36,540 bases of DNA, taken from NCBI GenBank assembly GCA_938036435.1, contig CALHPU010000070.1, positions 1 to 36,540 on the forward strand. Direction: 5' to 3'. The notes under the pieces are model-generated. The model was not told the DNA's origin, ran no database searches, and saw only the letters and a list, made by a program, of their open reading frames with translations. Origin of the DNA: an uncultured Pirellulaceae bacterium (GTDB lineage: Bacteria > Planctomycetota > Planctomycetia > Pirellulales > Pirellulaceae). Position 1 is the stretch's first letter. Every line of letters starts with the position of its first letter. Both the position numbers and the translations under genes were made by a program. Below are positions 1 through 8,873 of the stretch, in pieces.

Positions 1-20
1 CGAAATCCTCGGAAATATCC

Positions 21-130
21 GCTCGCTTGCGCTTCGGGCTTGTATTTTTGCAACTTCAAAACTGACGCATTGGGTGAACATTTGCACGTTATGCCCTAAG
101 CTTTTGATAAAATCACAGCCTCGCAGCCAA
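21..130. repeat. REP-like dispersed repeat, copy 1
   Basis: Positions 65-130 align without gaps to 21716-21781, with about 54 of 66 bases identical by my hand count. The shared core includes TGCACGTTATG and AAATCACAGCCTCG. A further unit at 22-42 (CTCGCTTGCGCTTCGGG) resembles the arm of the copy near 21710. This copy begins 17 bases beyond the stop of the minus-strand gene at 148-1299, so it lies in that gene's 3' flank. It may be a mobile REP-type palindrome or a 3' end/termination element; the sequence alone does not decide. Confidence 0.6.
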
Positions 131-147
131 ATGCCAATGACACCGGA

Positions 148-1299
148 CTATCGCCAAATCGTCTTCGATGGATTCGGCGGCAGGACAACTTGATCTGGGC
201 GTGATTCGCCGTTGACTTCAATTCCGGGAATATCAATCGACTGTCTACCCGCGGCAACTCGACGGCTGGACCGACTGTTCTTCATCTGCTTAGCATACCA
301 TCCTTGATTGACTGGCAGGTTGGCGACCGATTCTGCGGGCCCACTGTTGACGCCTCTAGCAAGTCGCGGATCTGGTTCAACAAAGCGCCGATCTAAATCT
401 GCCGATCGGGCCAATGCTGCTTGATTTGTCCCTTCGGCAGGACCACTGGGTTTGGCTGCCAACACCGGCGGGACCGTTTGCTCACCAGCAGCCCCTGACC
501 GCACCCAGTCCATCCACGCGAGTTGAAGTTCTGATAGATCCTTATAACCGTAGTGTCTGTCGGTGGCGTTGTCCCATGCCGCCAATTCGACTCCCGGTCT
601 TTCTAGGCTCATCCCAGTGCTTAAATAGTCCAAGAAATATCGGCGCCCCTTTTGTCCAATCAAGAATTTCGAAAGACTGTACCCCTGCGCGTACAGCGGC
701 AAAATATCATGCGGATAATTTTTCATGGTAAACATGCGATTGAACGGAATTCCCCGCGACGGAGTCCCGCCGAGAAAGCTGATCAGCATATCGTGGTTTT
801 TCGCGCGTTCGCTAATGTGTTCAACTGTTGTACAAGCCCCTTCGTCGGCCCACCTTGGAAGTGGTCGGCCAAAATGCGTCGCAAAAATGGTGTGCGTAAT
901 CTCGTGAGGCAGCACTGCATCGAGCAACCGTTCGGGCGACCCGAAAATCTTCATTTGCCAACCGGTCGGGTATCCGCGACCGCCTTGTGGAGGCACCATG
1001 AACGCAAAACTTGTCTCGCCACCAGCGTGCATTCCAATCTCGACGCTGATTGGGCAGCGCTCTTGCCAAGGTTTAATTTCGTATCCCAGCCACTCCAACG
1101 AGAGTTCTTTACGAAAACGTTCGGCTTCGTTGGCGATCCGGCGAGCAAAAGACGCGTCTTCAGCGTAGACGACAAAATTCTTCGATGCGACCGGTACGAC
1201 GCGTTGAAACGCAACGGCCCGTGTCGACCATTGCCCCAAGATCACTGATGCAGCGCACATCGTCAACAATATACGGCATACCTGAATTGGGAATCGCAT
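148..1299 (-). CDS. Exported peptidase MA-like zinc metalloprotease
   Basis: The 383-aa protein starts with a signal peptide (Arg near the start, a hydrophobic stretch over residues 9-22, likely cleavage after AVA at 28-30), so it should act outside the cytoplasm. HEITH at 132-136 followed by the sequence PRWADEG, with Glu153 about 17 residues on, fits the gluzincin layout of the Peptidase_MA_2-type family: two His ligands, a catalytic Glu and a third Glu ligand. The region after about residue 270 is Pro/Ala/Ser/Arg-rich and probably disordered. The ATG at 1299 is preceded by AAGGA eight bases upstream. It is transcribed away from the archaemetzincin-like gene at 1640. The substrate is unknown. 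The protease assignment rests on the HExxH...E pattern; an inactive homologue is possible but no ligand is missing. Confidence 0.75.
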   Translation of the reverse strand: MRFPIQVCRILLTMCAASVILGQWSTRAVAFQRVVPVASKNFVVYAEDASFARRIANEAERFRKELSLEWLGYEIKPWQERCPISVEIGMHAGGETSFAFMVPPQGGRGYPTGWQMKIFGSPERLLDAVLPHEITHTIFATHFGRPLPRWADEGACTTVEHISERAKNHDMLISFLGGTPSRGIPFNRMFTMKNYPHDILPLYAQGYSLSKFLIGQKGRRYFLDYLSTGMSLERPGVELAAWDNATDRHYGYKDLSELQLAWMDWVRSGAAGEQTVPPVLAAKPSGPAEGTNQAALARSADLDRRFVEPDPRLARGVNSGPAESVANLPVNQGWYAKQMKNSRSSRRVAAGRQSIDIPGIEVNGESRPDQVVLPPNPSKTIWR

Positions 1300-1639
1300 G
1301 ATGAATCCTTCCGTGGATCATGGTTAGCCGCGGCACTCCAAAAGTGCTCGGTGGCAAATCGGGCAACCTTCCTGGTCACCGAAAAACTTCAAACTGTGTT
1401 ACATCGCCCTACTTCAACAAATCCGGCAAATCGACCAGAGGTGTCTGCTTGATCAGCCGATTACGATGAGGCTAATGGAAAGGTTCATCAAAAAAAACAG
1501 TTGCTGAACAATTTCTGTGGCATCGAAAACTTATCTCATTTATCCTTGATAACAAAGACGAATTTACTGCGTGCATCGATGGTGCCACTGCTAGCGGCAG
1601 CATAGATCCTCGCGCAGGTATAGGAGATTGTCCAAGGAA
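1300..1639. other. Divergent intergenic region between two exported protease genes
   Basis: This stretch of about 340 bases separates two divergent genes and must hold both promoters and 5' ends. I see an AT-rich part around 1480-1560, AGGAG at 1622-1626 and AAGGA at 1634-1638 before the plus-strand gene. I could not pick out convincing -35/-10 pairs or a clear operator palindrome. No convincing small gene is present. Confidence 0.5.
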
Positions 1640-2611
1640 ATGATGAAGAGCAATTCCCAATTCTGCTGCTGTCTAAGGGCCACATTTGTTCTCAGCATTC
1701 TTGCTGGGCTTTTGCTTAATGGGTCACCGACTTCTCTCGCGTTACAACCACAGTCCTCACTTCCAATTAGCCAAATCAAGAAGACCATTGGCAACCTGAG
1801 GCCACTGCACGAAAAATTGGGAAAGCCGAAGCCCGGAGAGTGGCTCGACAGCCACAAAGAGCCGGGACAAACGTTTTCTCAGTACGCTGCCCAAAAACCG
1901 AATGTGCTCAGGCCCCAACGAAACAAGCTCTACATTCAGCCAATCGGCGATTTCAATGAAAAGCAAAATGAAGTAATCGAAGCGGCCCGCGAGTACATGT
2001 CGCTGTATTTTCAATGTGAGACTGTGGTGCTTGACCCGATCGATGAATCGGTGATTCCCGAATCGGCCAAACGCATTCATCCCCAGTGGAATGTCAAACA
2101 ATGGTTGACGTCGACCATTCTGGAGGACATTCTCACGCCTCGCCTACCCGATGATGCGTTCGCCTCCATTGCAATGACCGACACAGATTTGTGGCCCGGC
2201 GACGGTTGGAATTTTGTATTTGGTTACGCCTCCTATCGCGACCGAGTCGGCGTCTGGTCGTTGAACCGCTTGGGCGATCCACAACAAAGCGACGAAGCGT
2301 TCCAACTGTGTTTGCATCGAACATTAAAATTAGCCACGCACGAAACGGGGCATATGTTCTCGATAAAACACTGCAAGAAATATCGTTGCAATATGCAGGG
2401 CAGCAACCATCAAGACGAAGCCGACGGCCAACCGCTGGCGTTGTGCCCGGAGTGCCACGCAAAAATCTTATACGCAACGGGTTGCAGACCCAAAACTCGG
2501 TACAGACAACTTGCTGAATTCTGCGAAACTCACGACATGAACGACGAAGCAGCCTACTTTCGCGAAGCAATCGAAGCGATCGACAAAAAGAAGCCTAAGA
2601 GGAAAGAATAG
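1640..2611 (+). CDS. Archaemetzincin-like zinc metalloprotease with N-terminal export signal
   Basis: The 323-aa protein carries HETGH at 234-238, a third His at 244, Cys245, Cys250, Met252 and CPEC at 269-272. This is the archaemetzincin (M54) signature: HExxHxxxxxHC, C, then CxM and a closing CxxC. The three His bind catalytic zinc, the four Cys a structural zinc, and Met252 forms the Met-turn. The Gly normally found between the second and third His is Ser241 here. Residues 2-36 hold a Lys followed by a hydrophobic stretch and a small-residue end typical of export; family members are generally cytosolic, so this is unusual. ATG at 1640 or 1643 and TTG at 1628 are all possible starts. The tail is Lys-rich. 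The next gene, map, is convergent. Confidence 0.82.
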   Translation: MMKSNSQFCCCLRATFVLSILAGLLLNGSPTSLALQPQSSLPISQIKKTIGNLRPLHEKLGKPKPGEWLDSHKEPGQTFSQYAAQKPNVLRPQRNKLYIQPIGDFNEKQNEVIEAAREYMSLYFQCETVVLDPIDESVIPESAKRIHPQWNVKQWLTSTILEDILTPRLPDDAFASIAMTDTDLWPGDGWNFVFGYASYRDRVGVWSLNRLGDPQQSDEAFQLCLHRTLKLATHETGHMFSIKHCKKYRCNMQGSNHQDEADGQPLALCPECHAKILYATGCRPKTRYRQLAEFCETHDMNDEAAYFREAIEAIDKKKPKRKE

Positions 2612-2654
2612 TTCTTTCTGTTACTCGAATGTTGGCAAACCCGGGAACAACCAA

Positions 2655-3515
2655 CTACCACAAAAGCCATTTGCTTTTGTCGTGCAACCACTCTGGCAAT
2701 GCCTTCAACTCTTCATCGTTGGGTGGTCCAGTCAGCCGAACCGGGCCGTCCTTGGTCATGGCGACGGTGTGTTCAAAATGAGCGCTAGGTTTTTTGTCTG
2801 CCGTGATCGTTGTCCAGCCATCATCTAACTCGATCAAATCGCTCACGCCCGCGTTAATCATGGGCTCAATCGCCAGCACAACGCCCGGCCGTAAATCAAA
2901 ATCCCCCTTTTGAGCCCACTCTTTGGAATAGTAGTTCGGCACTTGAGGCGATTCGTGCAGATTCTGACCAATTCCATGCCCAACCATGTCTTCCACAACT
3001 GAAAACCCGTGGCCATGAACATACTCCTGCATCTCTTTTGCAATTGCGCTCCAGAGTGATTTGCTGGCCATCAATTCAATCGCCAGATCAAGCGTTCCCT
3101 TGGTGACCTTAAGTAACTTTTGACACTGCGAAGAGACGTTTCCAACTGCATGAGTCACCGCCGCATCGCCGCACCAATTGCTGATACGACAACCAGTATC
3201 CACACTCAGAATGTCTCCCTCTTTTAGCTTACGCTGATTCGGAATGCCGTGCACGACCTCTTCATTGACTGACATACAAGTTACCGCTGGAAACGGCGGC
3301 CGATCGGCAGCGCCACCATAGCCCAAAAACAACGGCTCCGCATCGTAATGCACAAACATGTCCACATACGCGTTGTCGATCTCGGCAGTGGTCATGCCCG
3401 GTTCGATCAATTTTGCGCCGGCTTGATGAGCCTGCCAAACGACCAAGCCTGCCGCTCGCATTTTACGAATCTCGCGCGGCGAACGGAGAACCCGTTTCAC
3501 TCCATCTGTCGACAT
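2655..3515 (-). CDS. map: Methionine aminopeptidase, type I
   Basis: This cytosolic enzyme removes the initiator Met from new proteins whose second residue is small. The 286-aa protein has the pita-bread fold pattern with all five metal ligands visible: Asp106 and Asp117 (VDTG, CGDA), His180 (GHGIG), Glu217 (AIEPM) and Glu249 (FEHT), plus the conserved His89 in VVHGIP. There is no N-terminal zinc-finger extension. The length is slightly above the usual 250-265 aa, with a short N-terminal addition. The ATG at 3515 has AGGGAAG a few bases upstream. It lies 50 bases downstream of the lipoamide dehydrogenase gene on the same strand, so co-transcription is likely. Confidence 0.95.
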   Translation of the reverse strand: MSTDGVKRVLRSPREIRKMRAAGLVVWQAHQAGAKLIEPGMTTAEIDNAYVDMFVHYDAEPLFLGYGGAADRPPFPAVTCMSVNEEVVHGIPNQRKLKEGDILSVDTGCRISNWCGDAAVTHAVGNVSSQCQKLLKVTKGTLDLAIELMASKSLWSAIAKEMQEYVHGHGFSVVEDMVGHGIGQNLHESPQVPNYYSKEWAQKGDFDLRPGVVLAIEPMINAGVSDLIELDDGWTTITADKKPSAHFEHTVAMTKDGPVRLTGPPNDEELKALPEWLHDKSKWLLW

Positions 3516-3565
3516 ATGACTTCCCTGTTGGACTAGGATTACCGGGCTTCGCGCGGCGAACGAGA

Positions 3566-4990
3566 TTAACCCTTTTTCGGCTTGTAAACTTCGGTGGCCG
3601 TTCCGTAGAAAACCTCTGCCGCATTCATGACTGTCTCGGCCAATGTCGGATGTGCATGTACCGTTTCGGTAATGTCGTCAGCAACGCAGCCCATCTCGAT
3701 CGCCAATACTGCCTCGGCAATCAGTTCACCGGCGCCAGAGCCAACGATCCCGCAACCCAACAATCGTCCAGTTTCCGGCTCCACCAGCCACTTCGTCATT
3801 CCATCGGTGATGTTCAGCGCTTGAGCGCGACCGCTGGCAGCCCACGGGTAGCTAACCACTTCGACTTTGATGTTTTGTTCTTTGGCCTCGTCAGCAGTCA
3901 AACCAGCCCATGCAATTTCCGGATCGGTAAACACAACCGCTGGAATCGCCCGTCGGTCGAACGTTGATGCGTGCTGCAGAATGACGTCGACCGCATGCCG
4001 CCCTTCGTGATTGGCTTTATGCGCCAGCATCGGTTCGCCAGCAGCGTCACCTATGACAAAAATGTTTGGCTCGGCCGTTCTCAAATCAGGCCCGTGTTCG
4101 ATGAATCCAAGTCGATCGGTTTTGATTGCTGTGTTCTCAAGGCCAAGGTTTTGAGTCGAAGGCCTTCGTCCGACAGATACAAGGACGCGGTCGTATTTTT
4201 CGACGCCGAATTTTTCCGGTCCCTCGAACGTGACTTCGACCTTTTCCCCAGCAAGGCTGACGCTTCCGACTTTGGTGTTCAAGAAAATTCGATCCTCGAA
4301 CAGACCTTTAAGCTTCTTGGCCAATGGACGAACCAGATCTCGGTCGGCTCCCATCAGCAAACCTTTTTGCAGCTCGACAACGCTGACTTTCGTTCCAAGA
4401 CTGGCGTACACCGAACCCATTTCAAGTCCGATATAGCCGCCGCCGATGACTAGCATCGTTTCTGGAATGTCGGCTAGGTTCAGCGCTCCCGTGGAATCCA
4501 TCACGCGATCGGAGCCGATGTTAAACGCGCCCGGCATGGCAGGCGTGCTGCCGGAGGCAATGATGGCGTGATCGAACGTGATCTTTTTGCCATCAGGAAT
4601 CGAAGGGTCGTCGCCTTCGAGAACGATGGTGGTCGAATTTTCGAATTTTGCGAACGCCGTTACAACGGTGACTTTACGTTTCTTCGCAAGACCGCCGAGC
4701 CCGCCCGAGAGAGTCGAGATCACTTTTTCTTTGCGAGCGCGAAGCTGGTCCAATTCGATTTTCGGACTACCAAAACTAACGCCCCACTCATGCTGCATCT
4801 CTTCGGCTTCAGCGATGACTTTGGAGACATGCAGCAATGCTTTAGATGGAATACATCCCCGCAGCAAACACGTCCCGCCCAGTTTACCTTCGGCCTCAAC
4901 CAAAACGACGTCCATGCCTTTATCGGCCGCCAAAAATGCCGCGGCATAGCCACCCGGCCCGCCTCCAATGACAACAAGTTGCGTATGCAT
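3566..4990 (-). CDS. lpdA: Dihydrolipoyl dehydrogenase
   Basis: This is the flavoprotein (E3) that reoxidises dihydrolipoamide in 2-oxoacid dehydrogenase and glycine-cleavage complexes, using NAD+. The 474-aa protein has the FAD-binding GGGPGGY at 9-15, the redox disulfide in GGTCLLRGC (Cys41, Cys46), a second Rossmann motif GGGYIGLEMG for NAD, GDAAGEPMLAH, and the C-terminal dimerisation domain with the active-site HAHPTLAET. The length is normal for the family. No E1 or E2 gene is adjacent, so the complex it serves cannot be read from context. map follows 50 bases downstream. Confidence 0.95.
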   Translation of the reverse strand: MHTQLVVIGGGPGGYAAAFLAADKGMDVVLVEAEGKLGGTCLLRGCIPSKALLHVSKVIAEAEEMQHEWGVSFGSPKIELDQLRARKEKVISTLSGGLGGLAKKRKVTVVTAFAKFENSTTIVLEGDDPSIPDGKKITFDHAIIASGSTPAMPGAFNIGSDRVMDSTGALNLADIPETMLVIGGGYIGLEMGSVYASLGTKVSVVELQKGLLMGADRDLVRPLAKKLKGLFEDRIFLNTKVGSVSLAGEKVEVTFEGPEKFGVEKYDRVLVSVGRRPSTQNLGLENTAIKTDRLGFIEHGPDLRTAEPNIFVIGDAAGEPMLAHKANHEGRHAVDVILQHASTFDRRAIPAVVFTDPEIAWAGLTADEAKEQNIKVEVVSYPWAASGRAQALNITDGMTKWLVEPETGRLLGCGIVGSGAGELIAEAVLAIEMGCVADDITETVHAHPTLAETVMNAAEVFYGTATEVYKPKKG

Positions 4991-5086
4991 CTTCTAACTT
5001 TCTTTACTTGTACTTTTCAAGATACTTCGAGGTAGACGAAACCGCGAATCCACAAAGAATCGAACGCCAATTACACGATGGCCCAT

Positions 5087-5116
5087 AAAAAAACCGATGC
5101 ACGGGGCACCGGTTTT
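5087..5116 (-). terminator. Rho-independent terminator of rpsD
   Basis: Read on the minus strand, an 11-bp stem (AAAACCGGTGC paired with GCATCGGTTTT, one G-U pair) closes a CCCGT loop and runs into a T tract (7 A on the plus strand at 5087-5093). It lies about 20 bases past the rpsD stop. Confidence 0.92.
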
Positions 5117-5135
5117 GTCTGTTCCATTTAGCGGT

Positions 5136-5750
5136 TTAGCGAGATAGGAATTCGACCACGGTGTTCGCATCTACAGGCAACGAAATGTCGCTCGCGGCTG
5201 GTTTGCCAACGACGGTGGCAACCATCGAATCACTATCAAATGTCACCCACTCAACCGGCTCACCTTCGACACCGCCCTCGCGAATGCCTTGGTATCGAAT
5301 CAGCAGGTTCTTGCGAGGACGCAAGCTGATCACGTCGCCAGGACGAAGCTGAAACGATGGCTTGTCCACTTTAACGCCATTGACGCGAAAGTGACCGTGA
5401 GCCACACCTTGTCGCGCTTGTGGACGAGTCTTGCATAGACCTACTCGGCGGATTACGTTGTCCAAGCGGTTTTCGCAAAGCAACAAGAGGTTTTCACCGG
5501 TGTTGCCTTTTTGGGCCGTTGCTTTACCAAAGTAACGACGAAGCTGGCGTTCGCCGATCCCGTAATAATGCTTGATCTTTTGCTTCTCCATCAACGCCAT
5601 GCCGTAGTTCGACGGGCGGCGGAAACGCAAGTGCATCCCCGGTGGCTGCTTGCCACGCTTATCTAGTGCTTTGACGGCACCACTGTTTTCGTAGATCTGC
5701 GTTTGCAGACGACGGTTGATGCGACCTTTTGGACCTGTGTAACGTGCCAT
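5136..5750 (-). CDS. rpsD: 30S ribosomal protein S4
   Basis: This is a primary 16S rRNA-binding protein of the small subunit that helps set decoding accuracy. The 204-aa length is typical. The N-terminal S4 region begins MARYTGPKGR and has no zinc-binding Cys cluster, so it is the Cys-free form. The S4 RNA-binding domain spans about residues 94-155 (RLDNVIRRVG, ARQGVAHGHFRVNG). The ATG is preceded by AAGGAGC eight bases upstream, a strong ribosome binding site. It stands alone, not next to rpsK, rpoA or rplQ as in many bacteria, and has its own terminator. Confidence 0.97.
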   Translation of the reverse strand: MARYTGPKGRINRRLQTQIYENSGAVKALDKRGKQPPGMHLRFRRPSNYGMALMEKQKIKHYYGIGERQLRRYFGKATAQKGNTGENLLLLCENRLDNVIRRVGLCKTRPQARQGVAHGHFRVNGVKVDKPSFQLRPGDVISLRPRKNLLIRYQGIREGGVEGEPVEWVTFDSDSMVATVVGKPAASDISLPVDANTVVEFLSR

Positions 5751-6080
5751 CTTCAGTAGCTCCTTAATTAAGCTATCGGTGGAATTTTCTCGAAACGGGA
5801 CTTTGCTCGTTCCGACTGGCTCTCACATCCGCTCGGTTGCGGCGGAGGCCAGTTGTTTCAGAGTTGCGAAATATCGTCAAATCGATCGGTTTTCGCAAGG
5901 CCCAAATTGGAAAACTGGCCAATACCCTCCAGTTTCTCGACTGTCCCGCCATTGAAAGCCTGTAGCGGCACCATATCACCGCATTGCAATGGTCGGCCTT
6001 AGGCTCGAGCGTGACAAATCCGCGCTTTTCAGATCGACGAGATGCGAATAACGAATCCAAACGAAAGCCAATTCGCGCGT

Positions 6081-6101
6081 GGGCAGGAGGCTTGCCTGCC
6101 C
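6081..6101. repeat. Hairpin, possible REP-like palindrome
   Basis: GGGCAGG and CCTGCCC form a perfect 7-bp stem around the loop AGGCTTG. AAAAATTTT follows at once. There is no neighbouring stop codon for it to terminate, so a dispersed palindromic element is as likely as a terminator. Confidence 0.4.
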
Positions 6102-6302
6102 AAAAATTTTGCCACTGCTTCTTATCGCATGCGAACAAGGTTTTCATCACACTTCTCGTGTATGCGAACTTACAGTCGCCCCGAACATTATGTGAATCGT
6201 TTAACCAAAGGGTGATCAAACAAATACGTTTTCAACTTTTTAATAGTTGAAGGTAAGACCATTCACTGAGTGTCGCTCTGCCTTCCTGCTATTGTTCCCA
6301 GA

Positions 6303-6318
6303 TTGCCGAAGTCGGCAA
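6303..6318. promoter_or_regulatory. Palindrome upstream of the PEP-CTERM gene
   Basis: TTGCCGA, AG, TCGGCAA is a perfect 7-bp inverted repeat ending 40 bases before the ATG at 6359. The position fits an operator or a 5' UTR hairpin. No regulator is known from the sequence. Confidence 0.35.
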
Positions 6319-6358
6319 ATCGACCTTGTTCAACCATTTTTGTGAAACCGAGAAGCAT

Positions 6359-7216
6359 ATGAAAAGCATCAAAGACTCTTTGAAATTAATCGCAGCCCTT
6401 GCAGCGATCACCGTAATGACTGGCCTGACGTCAGAAGCTCAGCAGATTCAAGTTTCCGTTACTAATAATGCACCGGCAGGTGGGATTGCTCTGACGCCAT
6501 TTTGGGTCGGCTTTCACGACGGCAGCTTCGATACTTTTGACGGTGGTTCTGCAGCATCGGCCGGCCTAGAATCCATTGCCGAAGACGGTGCAGTCGGCGC
6601 TTTATCCGCCGAATTCAACGCGGCAGTCTCTGGCGGCGTAGACAGTACGGCTACAGGTGCCGCTGCCATTCCGTTTGTAACTCCTGATGGCCCACGTCCG
6701 ATTCTCGGCGGTGAGAGCACCTCAGCCGTATTCAATGTCGGTGGCAATAACTTTTTGTCTTACGCTTCAATGGTGTTGATCTCCAACGACTTCTTTGTCG
6801 CTAACGACAATGCTTTGGACATCAGCAGCGTTCTTGCTGGAGGTGGCCCGATCACGATCAACGTTGGAACAGTCTACGATGCGGGTACCGAGGAAAATGA
6901 CTTCGGCACATCGGCAGCCAACGGAGCACCTTTCTTCGGTCTCGGCGGCGGTCAAACGGGCCCCAACCAAGGTGCTGATGAAAATGGCGTCGTCACAGTG
7001 GTGCCAGCGGCCGGCAATCCATTTGCTGGATTTGCCAACGCGGACCTCCTAGGTCCAGATGGCGTACCGGCAAACTTCAACTTCAACAACCCGGACTTGT
7101 TCACCAATGGAATTGCCACAATCACGATCAGTGCTGTGGCAGTACCAGAGCCAGGTTCTTTGAGCCTTCTGGCAGCAATTGCAGGTTGCAGTTTCCTCCG
7201 CCGTCGCCGCAGTTAA
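6359..7216 (+). CDS. Spondin-domain protein with PEP-CTERM sorting signal
   Basis: The 285-aa exported protein has a signal peptide (residues 1-27, ending near EAQQ), then a domain matching the Spond_N pattern: PFWVGFHDG, SMVLISNDFFVAN and VYDAGTEEND. It ends in a canonical PEP-CTERM tail: VPEPGSL, a hydrophobic helix and a final RRRR cluster. In bacteria such tails direct proteins to the exosortase system for cell-surface sorting. The spondin-like part suggests an adhesive or matrix-associated role, which is inference. I chose ATG 6359 over TTG 6326 because it puts the signal peptide at the N-terminus and has GAGAAG just upstream. No exosortase gene is in the window. An intrinsic terminator follows 43 bases downstream. 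Confidence 0.85.
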   Translation: MKSIKDSLKLIAALAAITVMTGLTSEAQQIQVSVTNNAPAGGIALTPFWVGFHDGSFDTFDGGSAASAGLESIAEDGAVGALSAEFNAAVSGGVDSTATGAAAIPFVTPDGPRPILGGESTSAVFNVGGNNFLSYASMVLISNDFFVANDNALDISSVLAGGGPITINVGTVYDAGTEENDFGTSAANGAPFFGLGGGQTGPNQGADENGVVTVVPAAGNPFAGFANADLLGPDGVPANFNFNNPDLFTNGIATITISAVAVPEPGSLSLLAAIAGCSFLRRRRS

Positions 7217-7545
7217 GCGTTGATTGTTACCTGTTAAAGGTAATCGAACGAGAGTTTCGAAAGCTGTGGCTCAAAATTGGGTCACAGCTTTTTTCGTGGG
7301 GATCAACAAAGGGGGCAGGCTACCTAATTTTCCTCGACCTACCTCTGGGGCGCATGGAGGATTCGATACCTAGTTTCTTGCAGTCTTTGTTTTCCAGTCA
7401 TCTTTGCCATAAGGTTGCCCTCGCACGATTCACTCTTGCAAGGCGTCACGTTCGATTTTCGAAAGTTGCTGGTTGACCCAATTCATTCGAGGCATTCGCA
7501 GAGTCTGAAGAATCACCTTATTCAACAAGAAGGCCGAGCGTAAAA
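7217..7545. other. 329-base intergenic region between convergent genes
   Basis: It holds the terminator of the PEP-CTERM gene at 7260-7294. No hairpin with a T tract was found on the minus side for ychF. A plus-strand open frame through the end of the PEP-CTERM gene and this gap has no supporting features. Confidence 0.45.
7260..7294 (+). terminator. Rho-independent terminator of the PEP-CTERM gene
   Basis: AAAGCTGTGGC pairs with GTCACAGCTTT (11 bp, one G-U) around a 10-base loop, and the T run follows directly. Confidence 0.92.
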
Positions 7546-8634
7546 CTAGCCGACTCGAAAATGGCAGATGTCACCGTCTTTAACCACGTAAGTCTTGCCT
7601 TCGACGCGCAGCTTGCCGGCCTTCTTGATTTCCTGTTCGCTGCCATATTCTTCCAAGTCGTCCAGCGTGAAGACTTCGGCGCGGATGAAACCTTTCTCGA
7701 AATCAGTGTGAATAACTCCCGCCGCCTCAGGTCCGGTCGCGCCGGCAGGAATCGTCCAAGCTCTCACTTCTTTTTCACCGGCAGTGAAGTAGCTTTCCAA
7801 ACCTAGCGTCTTGTAGGCCGCGCGGGCAAGCACCGCTAAAGCGGGTTCGGTCAAACCCACTGCGTCCAACATCTCGCCCCGATCCTCCGGTTCCAATTCG
7901 GCGATCTCGGATTCAATTTTTGCACAAACGGTAACCAACCCCGCGCCCGATTTCTCGGTATACGCTCGCACTTTATCGACCAGCGGCGATTTGCCTTCCA
8001 AATCGTCTTCCGCCACATTGGCCACGTAGAGCACTGGCTTGGCGGTCAAAAAACCAAAACTATTGATCGACTTTTTCTCAATCGGATTCAACTCCAACGT
8101 TCGTAGCGGTTTCTCGCTTTCCAGATGAGCGTTACAGCGTGTCAACACTTCCGTTCGCAGAATGGCTTCTTTGTCTCCCGACCGTGCCGATCGTTTTGCT
8201 TTTTCAATGCCTGCCGAAACGGATTCCATATCCGCCAACATCAATTCCATCTCGATCGTTTCGATATCGGCAATCGGATCGACGTTACCACTTACATGGA
8301 TCACGTCTTCGTCCTCGAAGCACCGAACGACCTGTAGAATGGCATCGACCTGACGAATGTGGCTGAGGAACTTATTGCCCAGCCCTTCTCCCTCACTTGC
8401 GCCTTTGACGATGCCCGCGATATCAACCAGTTTCAGCGCCGCCGGAATAACGTTCTGCGGCACGATGTATTTAGTGATCCGTTCAAGCCGTCCATCGGGG
8501 ACGCTGACCATACCTTCATTGGGTTCGATCGTGCAAAACGGATAGTTTTCACTGGCGGCGGATTTAGACAGCGTCAACGCATTGAACAGCGTGCTTTTGC
8601 CAACATTCGGTAGACCAACAATTCCAGCTTCCAT
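7546..8634 (-). CDS. ychF: YchF, Obg-family ATPase
   Basis: This is a universally conserved P-loop nucleotidase of the Obg family that prefers ATP and associates with ribosomes; it is linked to stress and redox responses in several bacteria. The 362-aa protein matches the usual length of about 363. The Walker A motif is GLPNVGKST at 7-15, with [17 protein letters not shown] (the G3 region), a coiled-coil insert in the middle and a C-terminal TGS-like domain containing [11 protein letters not shown]. The ATG at 8634 has AGGA very close, at the short end of spacing. It is a single gene, convergent with the PEP-CTERM gene and 239 bases below htpX. Confidence 0.95.
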   Translation of the reverse strand: MEAGIVGLPNVGKSTLFNALTLSKSAASENYPFCTIEPNEGMVSVPDGRLERITKYIVPQNVIPAALKLVDIAGIVKGASEGEGLGNKFLSHIRQVDAILQVVRCFEDEDVIHVSGNVDPIADIETIEMELMLADMESVSAGIEKAKRSARSGDKEAILRTEVLTRCNAHLESEKPLRTLELNPIEKKSINSFGFLTAKPVLYVANVAEDDLEGKSPLVDKVRAYTEKSGAGLVTVCAKIESEIAELEPEDRGEMLDAVGLTEPALAVLARAAYKTLGLESYFTAGEKEVRAWTIPAGATGPEAAGVIHTDFEKGFIRAEVFTLDDLEEYGSEQEIKKAGKLRVEGKTYVVKDGDICHFRVG

Positions 8635-8873
8635 TTCCTGCTCGTGTTTTCGAAAAATTCGTGAGTGCGGGGGTGAATTCGATATCGCCAGCGACGTTTT
8701 CAGACGTAGCGGCAGAGCGGTATGTTAATAGATCGCTGCACTTTGTTCCAGTTGAACCAGCTTTTTCTTCACCCGATTCTGCCTCCCGTCTTGTCAGCAA
8801 GTTTGGATAGTGGTGGAGGTAGTAGATCGAGCCACCGTAGATTGGTGGCGACGGTCAGGAGTCGCTTTGTCCG

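Larger units (their letters stand above)
5751..6358. other. 608-base intergenic region, rpsD upstream and PEP-CTERM gene upstream
   Basis: The long gap lies between divergent genes. It holds the rpsD ribosome binding site (5759-5765), a GC-rich hairpin (6081-6101) and a palindrome near the plus-strand gene (6303-6318). Open frames on both strands have no ribosome binding site or recognisable residues and look like chance. Promoters must lie here, but none could be fixed. Confidence 0.5.

Noticed and set aside
652..1248. 198-codon plus-strand frame opposite the MA-like protease
   Set aside because: It is the antisense shadow of a gene with a signal peptide, HExxH motif and ribosome binding site.
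6081..6110. Terminator call for the GGGCAGG hairpin
   Set aside because: No upstream gene ends there, and the following bases are A then T rather than a direct T run.
5773..6219. 148-codon minus-strand open frame in the rpsD upstream gap
   Set aside because: No ribosome binding site and no family pattern. It runs through a hairpin and the rpsD leader, so it is probably chance.
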